This document shows positions 16,943-25,258 of a stretch of 64,000 bases of DNA, in pieces. The notes beneath the pieces are model-generated. The model ran no database searches. It saw only the letters and a list, made by a program, of their open reading frames with translations, and had not been told where the DNA came from. This DNA is from Microbacterium sp. T32 (GTDB lineage: Bacteria > Actinomycetota > Actinomycetes > Actinomycetales > Microbacteriaceae): NCBI RefSeq assembly GCF_001619615.1, contig NZ_LQQP01000006.1, forward strand, positions 1-64,000, in the 5' to 3' direction. A program made the position numbers and the translations under genes. Each line of letters starts with the position of its first letter. Positions within the stretch are counted from its first letter, which is position 1.

Positions 16943-17111
16943 TCCGCGTCACCGCGAAGACGAGACGGCCGACGACCAGCAGCAGCACCACGACGATCAC
17001 GCCGGGAACCGTGAGAGGAATCCCGGCTCCGTGGACGACGACGAGAAGGACGACCACGGCCGCCACCGGCGCGAGCAGGACGAGGATGCGGCGCAGGCGG
17101 GATCTCGTCAT
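16920..17111 (-). CDS. Small two-span membrane protein
   Basis: A 63-residue protein with two hydrophobic helices (about residues 9-26 and 31-54) and basic ends (MTRSRLRR and TRKRRAGRR). It starts 9 bp after the DUF998 gene on the same strand and is probably co-transcribed with it. No function can be assigned. Confidence 0.65.
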   Translation of the reverse strand: MTRSRLRRILVLLAPVAAVVVLLVVVHGAGIPLTVPGVIVVVLLLVVGRLVFAVTRKRRAGRR

Positions 17112-17120
17112 GAGAGAACG

Positions 17121-17831
17121 CTATCCCGTGGCATCCGGCTCCCGGTGTCCCCCGACGGCACGGGCTGAGGTGATGCGCTCGTCCGCGACCACCTGGAGGC
17201 CGAACACACCGAACCAGGCGATCGCGAGCGTCGCCGCGGTGAACTCGAGGTTCCCGCCGAGGACGGTGTCGCCGCGGAAGAGCGCGAGCATCGCACCCGT
17301 GAGAGACGTGAGGCCGACGGCGACGAGCGTCGCCAGGCTCGCCCGACGCATCCAGGGTCGGCGCCGCAGCAGAGCGACCTGCGCCATCGCGACGATCGCG
17401 AGGACGAACCCGAGAACAGCGGCGCTGATGTGGATGAGGTCCTGCGGCAGCGCCCCGGGTGTGAACGGCACCGGGCATCCGGGCGAGCAGGTGACGACGG
17501 ATGCCACCGCGAAGCACGCTCCGCACACCACCAGAGTCGCCGCGATCGGCCATCCCGTCACGTAGACCTCCGGCCGATGCAGCAGTGCGCGGTCGACGAG
17601 CACGGCCGCGATCCCGAGGAGAAGGAGTGCGGAGTTGAAGAGCGGGGCCGTCGGCATCCCCGTCGCGCCGAGCTGGCTCACGTAATGGACGCTGGGATCC
17701 CACAGCCGACTGAGCCAGATGAGCGCCGCGCTGAGAAAAGCGGCTGTGCCGCCGACTCCCGCGAGGAGGACGACGCGGCGGCGTCCGGGGCGGACCGCGG
17801 GTCGGGTCGACCGAACGATCGTGTCGGTCAT
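17121..17831 (-). CDS. DUF998 family membrane protein
   Basis: A 236-residue integral membrane protein with about six spans, in the DUF998 pattern: a first span near residue 25, SRLWDPSVHYVSQLGATG after it, and NLEFTAATLAIAWFGVFGL near the end. Family members are uncharacterised. The ATG has GGAG 6 nt upstream. Likely an operon with the 63-residue protein that follows. Confidence 0.8.
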   Translation of the reverse strand: MTDTIVRSTRPAVRPGRRRVVLLAGVGGTAAFLSAALIWLSRLWDPSVHYVSQLGATGMPTAPLFNSALLLLGIAAVLVDRALLHRPEVYVTGWPIAATLVVCGACFAVASVVTCSPGCPVPFTPGALPQDLIHISAAVLGFVLAIVAMAQVALLRRRPWMRRASLATLVAVGLTSLTGAMLALFRGDTVLGGNLEFTAATLAIAWFGVFGLQVVADERITSARAVGGHREPDATG

Positions 17832-18204
17832 GGGCGGCTCCGGCGTCGTCGAGGGATTCCGTCACGATATCGCGCCGACATCGTCCAGGACGGCGACGGG
17901 CGCAGGAAATCGATCCGAGCGGTCGTAAGGCGGAGGCCGGATGGGCGATCTCTCGGGTGAGGTATTCCCCTCGAGCGGAACGATGCCCCCACTCACGTGG
18001 CATCGTCGTCGTCGAGTGATCGTGAATGGTTCTCCCCCAAGATCCCTTCTCTTCATGTCGATCGCTCATCATGGATGCGCGGTTTCGTAGCCACGGCACC
18101 CGGTTCGAGACCGCGCATCCCCTTCCGCTCGGGCATCGGTCCCGCGTTCGCCACAGGGTGCCGCCGGCGCCGCAGGAACGCGTCGACGTTCGAGAGGAAC
18201 TCCC
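17832..18204. other. Intergenic region before the DivIVA-like gene
   Basis: This 373-bp stretch between divergent genes shows no frame with a supported start and no clear hairpin. It should hold the promoters of the DUF998 and DivIVA-like genes, but no -35/-10 pair stands out. Confidence 0.35.
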
Positions 18205-19512
18205 ATGACGGACGACCAGCCCGGATCCGCCCGACGGCCGGTATCCCCCGGCGACGAGGCCGTGCCCGACTCCCCCCTCGACGAACTCCTCCGACGCGAC
18301 GACGACGCGGACATCCCGAGCTTCCCCGTCGGCTTCCGGGGGTACGACCGTGAGGCCGTCGATGACGCGATGCGGATCCTGCGTGAGCGCGTCCGCACCG
18401 CCGAGGACAGTGCCCACCGTGAGAAGCTCCGCGCCGAGGCGATGTTCGCGCAGCAGCGCGCGGACCACGATGCCGAGCTCGCGGAGTCGGTGCGCCACCA
18501 CACCGAGGAGACCGGCCGGCTCCAGGAACAGGTGCGCGCGGCCTCCGCGCGTGCGGCCGAGGCGGAAGCCCAGGTCAGCGCCCTGTCGGGCGATCTCGTC
18601 GCGGACCGCGACGGCGATGGCGCCGATCCCGCCCAGGCCCGCCAGCAGTTCGAGGCGATCCTCCGGGTCGCCGAGGAGCAGGCGGGCGTTCTCGTCCAGA
18701 ACGCCGCCGCGCAGGCCGAGCGCCTCCTGGCCGCCGCGCGCGACGAAGCCGCACAGATCCGCGACGACGCCGTCGCCGAGCGGGAGCGGATCCGGACGGA
18801 GGCGCAGCACGATGCCGAGCAGGTGCGTCTGCGCATCGAGACCGAGGCCACCGCGCACGCCGCGCGCCTGGAGCGCGAGGGCGCACACGCCGTGGAGAAG
18901 GTCGCGCAGGCCGAGCGCGAGGCCGCAGCGGTGCGCACCGAGGCCGAGAAGGGCGCCGCCGCGCTCCGATCTCTCGTCTCTCGAGAGACCACGGATCTCC
19001 GGGCCAAGGCGGAGAGCGACGTCCGCGAGATGACCGCGCGCGTCCTGGAGTTCGAGGAGTCGCTGACGCGACGGCAGGACGAGGCGCAGCAGGAGTTCCT
19101 CGTGCTGCACAACCAGGCCGTGGCGCACGCCGAGCGGATCACCGCGGACGCGAGCGAGCAGGTGGAGTCCGCTCTGGAACACGCCCGCCGCATCGGCGCC
19201 CGCGCCGATGATCACGAACGGCTGGCGCGCGCCCAGGCGCAGCAGGTCGTCACGCACGCCCAGGTGCAGGCACGCGAGATCCTCGACGACGCCCGCGAGA
19301 AGGCGCAGCGCATCGCCGATGCCATCTCGGGCCACACCTCGACGGTTCTCCGCAACGCGGAGGACCGCACGCGGGACCTCCGCTGGCAGCAAAAGCAGCT
19401 GGGGAGCTTCCTGGCGGAGATGAACGAGCTGCTGAGGGCGGCGCCGCGGGGCACGCCCGCCGCGGCGGATGAGCGATCGGATGCCGACGACGAGGCGACG
19501 CCGCTCGACTGA
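18205..19512 (+). CDS. DivIVA-like coiled-coil protein
   Basis: A 435-residue protein. Near residue 35 is FPVGFRGYDREAVDDAMRIL, matching the membrane-curvature-binding head of DivIVA/Wag31 proteins (F-x-x-G-x-R-G-Y). The rest, about residues 55-400, is a long coiled coil very rich in Ala, Glu and Arg (for example AERLLAAARDEAAQIRDDAV). DivIVA proteins mark cell poles and septa and organise wall growth; in actinobacteria paralogues exist besides the essential one. This gene is outside the division cluster, so it is probably a secondary scaffold. ATG start behind GAGAGGA. Confidence 0.75.
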   Translation: MTDDQPGSARRPVSPGDEAVPDSPLDELLRRDDDADIPSFPVGFRGYDREAVDDAMRILRERVRTAEDSAHREKLRAEAMFAQQRADHDAELAESVRHHTEETGRLQEQVRAASARAAEAEAQVSALSGDLVADRDGDGADPAQARQQFEAILRVAEEQAGVLVQNAAAQAERLLAAARDEAAQIRDDAVAERERIRTEAQHDAEQVRLRIETEATAHAARLEREGAHAVEKVAQAEREAAAVRTEAEKGAAALRSLVSRETTDLRAKAESDVREMTARVLEFEESLTRRQDEAQQEFLVLHNQAVAHAERITADASEQVESALEHARRIGARADDHERLARAQAQQVVTHAQVQAREILDDAREKAQRIADAISGHTSTVLRNAEDRTRDLRWQQKQLGSFLAEMNELLRAAPRGTPAAADERSDADDEATPLD

Positions 19513-19535
19513 CGACCGCGGAGACCTCCGAGGGC

Positions 19536-19541
19536 TAACGT
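19536..19541 (+). promoter_or_regulatory. -10 box of a leaderless transcript (aldo/keto reductase)
   Basis: TAACGT lies 6 nt before the ATG at 19548. Confidence 0.5.
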
Positions 19542-19547
19542 GGAGCG

Positions 19548-20483
19548 ATGAGAACCGTCCCCCTCGGCCCCTCGGGTCCCGCCGTCCCCTCCGTCGTCGC
19601 CGGAATGATGCGCATCGACGGCAAGAGCGACGAGGACGTCCGCGAGCTCTACTCGGCCGCGCGATCGGCCGGAATCGATTTCTTCGATCACGCCGACATC
19701 TACGCCCGAGAGCTGCACTCCGCGGAACGGCGGTTCGCGGAGGCACTCCGACTCAGCCCGTCGGAACGCGCGGAGATCAGCCTCCAGACCAAGGCGGGCA
19801 TCGTCCGCGACGGGCCGTACTTCGACTTCTCGTACGAGCACATCGTGGCATCCGTGGAGGAGTCGCTCCGTGCGCTGGAGACGGACTATGTCGACGTCCT
19901 GCTGCTGCACCGCCCCGACGCCCTCGTGGAGCCGGAGGAGGTCGCCCGCGCGTTCGACGAGCTCGAGGCGTCCGGAAAGGTGCGGGCGTTCGGCGTTTCC
20001 AACCACACCCCGCGGCAGATCGATCTCCTCCGAACGGCGGTACGCCAGCCGATCGTCGCCAACCAGGTCCAGCTCTCGATCGCGCACGCGCCCGTCGTCG
20101 TCCAGGGCCTCGCGATGAATATGGAAGGGACCCCGCAGTCGGCCGTTCTGGACGGCGGCGGATTGGTGGAGTACTGCCGTCTGGCTGGCATCACTCTGCA
20201 GGCGTGGTCTCCCCTCCAGGGCACCCGGGGCGGCGGCGTCTTCCTCGGCGACCCCGCCTACGCGGAACTCAACGCCGTCATCGATGAACTCGCCGCCCGA
20301 TACGGAGTGGAGCCGATCGCCATCGCGGTCGCCTGGATCACGCGGCATCCCGCCGGAATCCAGGTCGTCCTCGGAACGACGACGCCCCATCGGGTCGTCG
20401 AGGCCGCCGTCGGGGCGGACATCGTGCTGTCACGAGCCGAGTGGTACGGCCTCGTGCGGGCCGCGGGCTACGTCGTCCCCTGA
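19548..20483 (+). CDS. Aldo/keto reductase
   Basis: A 311-residue NADPH-dependent oxidoreductase of the AKR fold. The catalytic tetrad can be read: Asp and Tyr in FDHADIYARE, Lys in SLQTKAGI, and His in LLLHRPDAL. The C-terminal cofactor-binding part has IQVVLGTTTPHRVVEA. It resembles the YdhF-type group of general carbonyl reductases. The physiological substrate is not visible. It starts at an ATG placed as a leaderless start, 35 bp after the DivIVA-like gene. Confidence 0.9.
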   Translation: MRTVPLGPSGPAVPSVVAGMMRIDGKSDEDVRELYSAARSAGIDFFDHADIYARELHSAERRFAEALRLSPSERAEISLQTKAGIVRDGPYFDFSYEHIVASVEESLRALETDYVDVLLLHRPDALVEPEEVARAFDELEASGKVRAFGVSNHTPRQIDLLRTAVRQPIVANQVQLSIAHAPVVVQGLAMNMEGTPQSAVLDGGGLVEYCRLAGITLQAWSPLQGTRGGGVFLGDPAYAELNAVIDELAARYGVEPIAIAVAWITRHPAGIQVVLGTTTPHRVVEAAVGADIVLSRAEWYGLVRAAGYVVP

Positions 20484-20514
20484 TCGGACTCGGGGAGAAA
20501 AAGGGGGAATCGGG

Positions 20515-20763
20515 ATGCCGGGCAGAACCTCGCCGTGGGGAGCGGTCACCGCCGCCGCGGCCGCCGTTGTGGTCGCCATCCCGACGCTCGCTCTGCCGGC
20601 GGATGGCCCCACGGGGCCGAAGGCGGTGTTCGCTGTGATCGGTGCCGTGCTGTTCGTCGCGGCGATCGTGCTCACACGACGAGAACCCGGAGCACGATCT
20701 TCGATGGAGCGCCCGGGCTCCGACCAGGTCAGCCCGCCAGACCGGCCGCCGTCGCCGGAGTGA
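20515..20763 (+). CDS. Small membrane protein
   Basis: An 82-residue protein with two hydrophobic segments (about residues 8-27 and 36-53) and a polar, Pro-rich tail. The ATG is supported by a purine-rich AAAAAGGGGG site 6 nt upstream and lies 31 bp after the reductase, so it may be in the same transcript. No recognisable family. Confidence 0.6.
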   Translation: MPGRTSPWGAVTAAAAAVVVAIPTLALPADGPTGPKAVFAVIGAVLFVAAIVLTRREPGARSSMERPGSDQVSPPDRPPSPE

Positions 20764-20844
20764 TGATCGCCAGCGGCTCCGTCGGAACGTCCCACAAGGG
20801 GGGATGGGTCACGGCCGACTGATCGACGCGACGACGAGCGGCGC

Positions 20845-21231
20845 TCATGCCGCGCGGACCAGCGAACGAGGCGCAGTCCGCTGCCGGGTCTGCGTCGGCC
20901 CGGCGGCGGCGGGGCGGTCCGCGACGACCTGCTGATCCATGTCGATGTCGAGGCTCAACCCGCGGGAGGAGTTGGCGTCGTTCGCCATCCGCTTCAGCAG
21001 ATTCTGGTCGAGGGTCTCGGGCTGCTCGGATTCGAAGACGAATCGCAGCGGGATGGACGGCTGCAGCCAGATCGTCGAACGGCCGACCGGTTCGCCAGCA
21101 CCGTGCGTCCAGGAGAGCGTGAAGCTCTCACCACGGCGCAGCTTCGTGGCCACGACCACCTTGACGTGCGCCAGCATCCGATCGTCGATCGTGATGGGCT
21201 CGGGGGTCGTTCCGTAGAACAGCTTCGCCAT
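20845..21231 (-). CDS. DUF7882-like protein, copy 1
   Basis: A 128-residue protein of a small family present three times in this window (also 36250-36579 and 37243-37563). Shared features: start M-x-x-L-x-Y, DRMLAHVKVVVATKLRRGESF near residue 17, and RSTIWLQPSIPLRFVF near residue 51. No known catalytic motif is seen. Some databases call relatives ATP-dependent DNA ligase, but no ligase motif (K-x-D-G) is present. This copy has about 20 extra residues at the C-terminus. It is divergent from a MarR regulator whose operator-like site lies between them. Function unknown. Confidence 0.78.
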   Translation of the reverse strand: MAKLFYGTTPEPITIDDRMLAHVKVVVATKLRRGESFTLSWTHGAGEPVGRSTIWLQPSIPLRFVFESEQPETLDQNLLKRMANDANSSRGLSLDIDMDQQVVADRPAAAGPTQTRQRTAPRSLVRAA

Positions 21232-21266
21232 GATGTTCCCTTCCGTCTTTGCTTGTTCGCAAACTT

Positions 21267-21280
21267 ACTAGGTAGACTAG
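21267..21280. promoter_or_regulatory. MarR-type operator candidate
   Basis: ACTAGGTAGACTAG, with CTAG arms 5 bp apart, in the divergent region between the DUF7882-like and MarR genes. The related ACTAGGTTGCCTA lies in the equivalent position at 36618. Probably the binding site of the divergent MarR protein. Confidence 0.5.
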
Positions 21281-21322
21281 CGAATAAGCAAGCGAGATAT
21301 CAGGCTGAATTCGGAGAGGCTC

Positions 21323-21883
21323 ATGGAATCCGCATCCCCCGCGCCCTACTGGTACGGCGGCGACTCCGACGACCGTCGGGGATCGCGCGTGATGCAGTCC
21401 CTCCGGTCGTATCGTTCGGCGGAGATGGCGATGCGCCGCCGCACTCAGGACGCGATGGCGATGGGCGAGAACGAACTGCGGGTCCTCCGTTTCCTCACGC
21501 GGGCCACGGCCTCCGGACGCGATGCGACGCCGGCCGACCTCGCTCGCCACCTGGGACTGTCAACGGCATCCATTACCGCCTTGCTCGATCGACTGGAGCG
21601 CACAGGACATGTGCGCCGGGAACGGCATCCCACCGACCGCCGCAAGATCCTCGTGCGCGGCACCGAGCAGTCCGAGGATGAGATGCGCGACACCCTCGGC
21701 GACATGCATGCGCGAATGATGCGCGCAACGCGCGGGATGAGCGACGCGGAAGCGGACATCGTCACGGCGTTCCTCGATCGCATGCGCTGCGCCGTCGACG
21801 GGGTCTGCGCCGCCACGCGCGAGCCCTGCTGCCGTACCGCCCGCCCCGCGGTCGCGGCCCCGACGACGCCCACGGCGGCGTGA
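21323..21883 (+). CDS. MarR family transcriptional regulator with C-terminal Cys cluster
   Basis: A 186-residue winged-helix regulator. The DNA-binding part is around residues 70-115 (TPADLARHLGLSTASITALL, DRLERTGHVRRERHPTDRR), followed by the dimerisation helices. The tail contains C-x5-C-x6-CC (CAVDGVCAATREPCC), unusual for MarR proteins and possibly a redox or metal sensor. ATG start behind CGGAGAGG. It is transcribed away from the DUF7882-like gene 20845-21231, which it probably controls together with itself. Confidence 0.87.
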   Translation: MESASPAPYWYGGDSDDRRGSRVMQSLRSYRSAEMAMRRRTQDAMAMGENELRVLRFLTRATASGRDATPADLARHLGLSTASITALLDRLERTGHVRRERHPTDRRKILVRGTEQSEDEMRDTLGDMHARMMRATRGMSDAEADIVTAFLDRMRCAVDGVCAATREPCCRTARPAVAAPTTPTAA

Positions 21884-21951
21884 TCGCGGCCTCGGGACCC
21901 GACATCCGCACAATCCGCCTCGCGACGGAGTCGTCGGCGGGAGCTTCTCGA

Positions 21952-21957
21952 TAGCGT
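21952..21957 (+). promoter_or_regulatory. -10 box of a leaderless transcript (DUF2207 gene)
   Basis: TAGCGT lies 6 nt before the ATG at 21964. Confidence 0.55.
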
Positions 21958-21963
21958 CGAGGC

Positions 21964-23814
21964 ATGGACGTCCTCGGCCCCAGACTCCGCTCGATGCGTC
22001 CGCTGCTGGCAGGGGTGATGCTCCTGGGGCTGCTGGCACTCTCGCTCTTTCGACCCGTGCCTGCGCACGCGGATGTCGAGGACTTCCGTTTCGACTCGTT
22101 CGACGCGCGCATGACCCTCTCCCGCGCCGCGGACGGGCACGCAGAGCTCGCCGTTACGGAGACCCTTGTCGCGCGCTTCCCCGAGGAGGATCAGAACCGC
22201 GGCATCATCCGGGCGATCCCGGACGACTACGACGGGGTGCCGTTGCACACGGAGATCGTCTCGGTCACGGGAGCGAACGGAACGTCGATCCCGTACGAGA
22301 TCGAGACGGACCGACGCGAAGTGCGGGTTCTCACCGGGGACGACTCCTACGTCCACGGCATCCAGACCTACGTCATCTCCTACACGCAGCGCGACACGAT
22401 CCGGTCCTTCGCCGACACCGACGCCGACGAGTTCTATCGCGACATCAACGGGACCGAGTGGGGTCAGCCGTTCGGGCGCGTCAGCGTGGAACTCACGATC
22501 GACCCGACGCTCGCCGACGCGACCCTCGACGGCGCCGCGTCCTGCTACCGCGGAGCGCAGAACTCGACGGATCGGTGTGACATCTCACGGGAGGTCGAGG
22601 CGGGAGGCGAGGTCGCGTATTCCGCGGCATCGTCCGACCTCGGCCCCGGCGAGAACGTCACGATCTCCGTCGGCTTCAGCCGCGGGACGTTCGTGCCCGG
22701 GGAGGTGGTCCGCACTCCCGAGGAGCAATTCTCGGTGGATGCCGCGCCCGCACTGTCGGTGCTCTCGATCGGCACCCTGGGCGCCAGCGCCGCCGCGCTC
22801 GGTGCAGCCGCGTTCTCGCGCCGTAGGAACCGCGACGCGCCCGGCCGCGGAATCATCGTCGTCGAATACACCCCGCCGACCGACACCGACGTCCTGGAGG
22901 GTGCGCACCTCGTGCGCCGCACCGGTGCGGCGATCCCCGCCGCCGTCCTCGACGCCGCCGTCGCCGGACACCTGCGCGTGGTCGAGGACCCCGCGGCCGA
23001 CGACGCACTGGCTCTCGAGTACGTGAGCGGGGCCGGCGCGACACCGCTGCGCGCCGGTGTCCTCGGCGCCATATTCGGCGACACGCCGATGCCGGGCCAG
23101 CGCGTCGCGCTCGACAGCCCCGGCAGTGACGCGGGCGACCGGCTGCGCGACCTCCTCCCGGTCGCGGCCGCCGAAGTGCGCCGCCGCGGCTGGATGCAGC
23201 GTCCCGCTCGGAGCGCGGGCGTCCTCGCCGGCGTGATCGCCGTCGTCGCGTTCGGCCTCGCCCTCGCCGCGCTCCTCATCACCTCGGTCGGCACGACGCC
23301 GGCCTGGTGCCAGATCGCGGCCGTCCCGGTGACGGCGGTCGCCGGCATCCTGACCTTCGTGGTCATCCGGTGGTCGGATCGAGTGACGGATGCCGGTGCG
23401 CCGGCGCGCGACCACCTGCTCGGGCTGCGCGACTACCTGGCGCTGGCCGAGGCCGACCGGATGCGGGTCCTGCAGAGTCCCGAGGGCGCCGAGCGGCGGC
23501 CCACCGGACTCGACGACCCCGTCCAGGTGCTCCACCTCCACGAGAAGCTGCTGCCGTGGGCGGTCGTGTGGGGCGTGGAGAAGGAATGGGCCGACGTCCT
23601 CGCGACCCAGGCGCGCGACGCCGGGGCGGACCTCGCCTGGTACTCGGGGCCGAACGGATTCTCGAGCGCGGCATTCGCCTCGTCGCTGTCCGCCCTGCAC
23701 ACCGGGACCAGCCCGGCACCCCCGGTCAGCGGATCGGGGAGCTTCTCCGGCGGCTCGTTCGGCGGCGGCTTCTCGGGCGGCGGAATGGGCGGGGGCGGGG
23801 GCGGGGGCCGCTGA
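21964..23814 (+). CDS. DUF2207 domain-containing membrane protein
   Basis: A 616-residue envelope protein. After a signal/anchor helix (residues 14-35) comes the DUF2207 region, starting at VEDFRFDSFDARMTLSRA and including VTETLVARFPEEDQNRGIIR, exposed outside the membrane. A helix near residue 258 and two near 420-475 follow. The last 30 residues are Gly/Ser-rich and end in a run of glycines, a hallmark of this family. Function is unknown. It starts at a leaderless ATG. Confidence 0.88.
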   Translation: MDVLGPRLRSMRPLLAGVMLLGLLALSLFRPVPAHADVEDFRFDSFDARMTLSRAADGHAELAVTETLVARFPEEDQNRGIIRAIPDDYDGVPLHTEIVSVTGANGTSIPYEIETDRREVRVLTGDDSYVHGIQTYVISYTQRDTIRSFADTDADEFYRDINGTEWGQPFGRVSVELTIDPTLADATLDGAASCYRGAQNSTDRCDISREVEAGGEVAYSAASSDLGPGENVTISVGFSRGTFVPGEVVRTPEEQFSVDAAPALSVLSIGTLGASAAALGAAAFSRRRNRDAPGRGIIVVEYTPPTDTDVLEGAHLVRRTGAAIPAAVLDAAVAGHLRVVEDPAADDALALEYVSGAGATPLRAGVLGAIFGDTPMPGQRVALDSPGSDAGDRLRDLLPVAAAEVRRRGWMQRPARSAGVLAGVIAVVAFGLALAALLITSVGTTPAWCQIAAVPVTAVAGILTFVVIRWSDRVTDAGAPARDHLLGLRDYLALAEADRMRVLQSPEGAERRPTGLDDPVQVLHLHEKLLPWAVVWGVEKEWADVLATQARDAGADLAWYSGPNGFSSAAFASSLSALHTGTSPAPPVSGSGSFSGGSFGGGFSGGGMGGGGGGGR

Positions 23815-23859
23815 TAGGGCACCGCCCGCTCCGCGCGGAAGACCACCGCAACGACGGCC

Positions 23860-24552
23860 TCACTCGGCCGCGCGGATGACCTCGGCGATCACGCGCGAGT
23901 CCGCGAGCACCCGGAAGTGGCCGCCGCCGTCGAGCCTGACGTTGCGGGCACCCGCGAGCTCGCTGCCCTCGGGGATGTGCGGGTCGAACGCACCGTAGAC
24001 GGACACGATCCGCCTGTTGACGTCGGCGGCCGCGGCGAGCGCGCGCATCGTGGCGTCCCCGAATCGGAAGGCGCGCAGCGACGGCGTGGGCATGAGGCGG
24101 CTGTACCGGGACCCCCCGAACGGCGTGGCCACCGCCACCATCGCCCGCACCCGCGACCCCGCGGGATCGAAGGCGAGCAGGTGCTTCCCGATCAATCCGC
24201 CCTTGCTGTGCGCGACGAGGACGACGTCGCTCAGATCGCGACCGACGAGCAGATCCGCGACCTGGCGCGCGGACTCGGCGATCGGGCGGCGGTTGGACCC
24301 TAGGCCGGCCACCACGTGGACCGGGTGTCCGCGGGCGTGCAGCGCATCGGCGAGCGGCTGGAGGAACCGCCAGGTCTCGTAGATGCCGGGCAGCAGAACG
24401 AGCGGTCGCTTCGTTCCGGTCGTGAGATCGTCCGGGCGGCCCGGACCCATGGCTCGCATCTGCGCCGCGAGGGCGTACACGTAGTCCTGACCCCACCAGA
24501 CGAGGTCACGGATGCCTCGCCGCCAACGCGGCGCCACGGGTACGGCATCCAT
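23860..24552 (-). CDS. Alpha/beta-hydrolase, lipase/esterase-like
   Basis: A 230-residue hydrolase. LVLLPGIYETWRFLQPLADA begins the fold; the nucleophile elbow is AHSKGG; the acid is probably the Asp in YGAFDPHIPEG and the histidine is in GGGHFRVL. The S-K-G variant of the elbow and the order of motifs resemble triacylglycerol-lipase-like proteins of actinobacteria. No signal peptide, so likely cytosolic. The ATG (MDAVPVAPRW) is chosen because GAGGGG lies 6 nt before it; an ATG two codons and a GTG eight codons upstream are alternatives. Substrate unknown. Confidence 0.8.
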   Translation of the reverse strand: MDAVPVAPRWRRGIRDLVWWGQDYVYALAAQMRAMGPGRPDDLTTGTKRPLVLLPGIYETWRFLQPLADALHARGHPVHVVAGLGSNRRPIAESARQVADLLVGRDLSDVVLVAHSKGGLIGKHLLAFDPAGSRVRAMVAVATPFGGSRYSRLMPTPSLRAFRFGDATMRALAAAADVNRRIVSVYGAFDPHIPEGSELAGARNVRLDGGGHFRVLADSRVIAEVIRAAE

Positions 24553-24794
24553 CGGCATCCCCTCATCCTCGATCACGCGTCGCAATGGCGGATCGGGGTT
24601 GCGCAGGGCGCTTTCCGGAAGATCGTGCGGTGACGGTTAGGGATCGGCTGAGAAGGCGCCGTTCGAGCGAGCCGGGCGAGTACCGTCAGTGGCATCCAGC
24701 CCCGGCATCGCCGGCGCGGAGGCGCCCTCGGAGGCGCAGTGACGCCCCGTCCGTCGAGCCGAACCCCCAATCGGCTCCGGACGGGGTCGTCATC

Positions 24795-24980
24795 TCAGCG
24801 GTCTTCGCCGTACCCGCGGATGCTGCGCAGGTCGTCGTCGAGCTCCGCGTCGGCGGCATCGGCGCCGACCGCGGCATCGGCGGCGCGCTGTTCCCGCGCA
24901 CCGGCCTTCTTGTCCTCGGGCGTGGCCTCGTCGGCGCCGTCCATCACGGGGGCGTCCTGGGTGGGTTCGCGATCTTCCAC
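24795..24980 (-). CDS. Small acidic hypothetical protein
   Basis: A 61-residue protein, rich in Ala, Asp and Glu (AADAAVGADAADAELDDDL), ending in RSIRGYGEDR and probably disordered. It starts at GTG behind GAGGAGGA with 4-nt spacing. It is transcribed away from the TerC gene. No family is recognised. Confidence 0.55.
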   Translation of the reverse strand: MEDREPTQDAPVMDGADEATPEDKKAGAREQRAADAAVGADAADAELDDDLRSIRGYGEDR

Positions 24981-25121
24981 GGTGTCCTCCTCGATCGGTG
25001 TGGTTCCCGCCAGCCTGGGGTGAAGCCCCCCGCGCGGACCGGGGCTTGCGAGCCGCACACGGGCATGCCAGGCTTCCCAGCGATCGCTCGGGCAGGATCC
25101 GCCGACGTGCCGTACCATCGA

Positions 25122-25246
25122 GGTCAGCAAGGGGAGTATTCCCACGCGACGATCCCGTCAATACGGCACACGACATCGTGAGCCCGGGGCGTCGGCTCGC
25201 ATCGCGAGCGGAAGAGACCTTGGTGTTTCGACGTACACCAAAACCC
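25122..25246 (+). ncRNA. yybP-ykoY manganese riboswitch
   Basis: The 5' core AAGGGGAGTA (25129-25138), a CCCGTCAATACGG segment, and the 3' core AGAGACCTTGG match the conserved elements of the yybP-ykoY Mn2+ aptamer. P1 can form from CAAGG (25128-25132) and CCTTG (25218-25222). The 3' strand of P1 overlaps a hairpin TTGGTGT/ACACCAA (25220-25226 and 25235-25241) that ends 7 nt before the GGAGG site of the TerC gene, so the two folds exclude each other and can switch expression. In known cases Mn2+ turns on exporters of this type. Confidence 0.82.
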
Positions 25247-25258
25247 TTGGAGGCCCGC

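Noticed and set aside
18026..18208. Short plus-strand frame upstream of the DivIVA-like gene
   Set aside because: No ribosome-binding site, no domain, and it overlaps the leader of the real gene.
16795..19746. Very long minus-strand open frame opposite the LuxR end, DUF998 and DivIVA-like genes
   Set aside because: It is antisense to well-supported genes, has Arg/Ala/Leu-rich composition without domains, and has no ribosome-binding site.
23720..23812. Gly/Ser-rich repeat at the end of the DUF2207 gene as a mobile or tandem repeat element
   Set aside because: Such Gly-rich tails are usual for this family and the repeat is coding.
24998..25258. N-terminal extension of the TerC protein
   Set aside because: It would translate the riboswitch. 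The GTG at 25259 has a GGAGG site and matches the family start.
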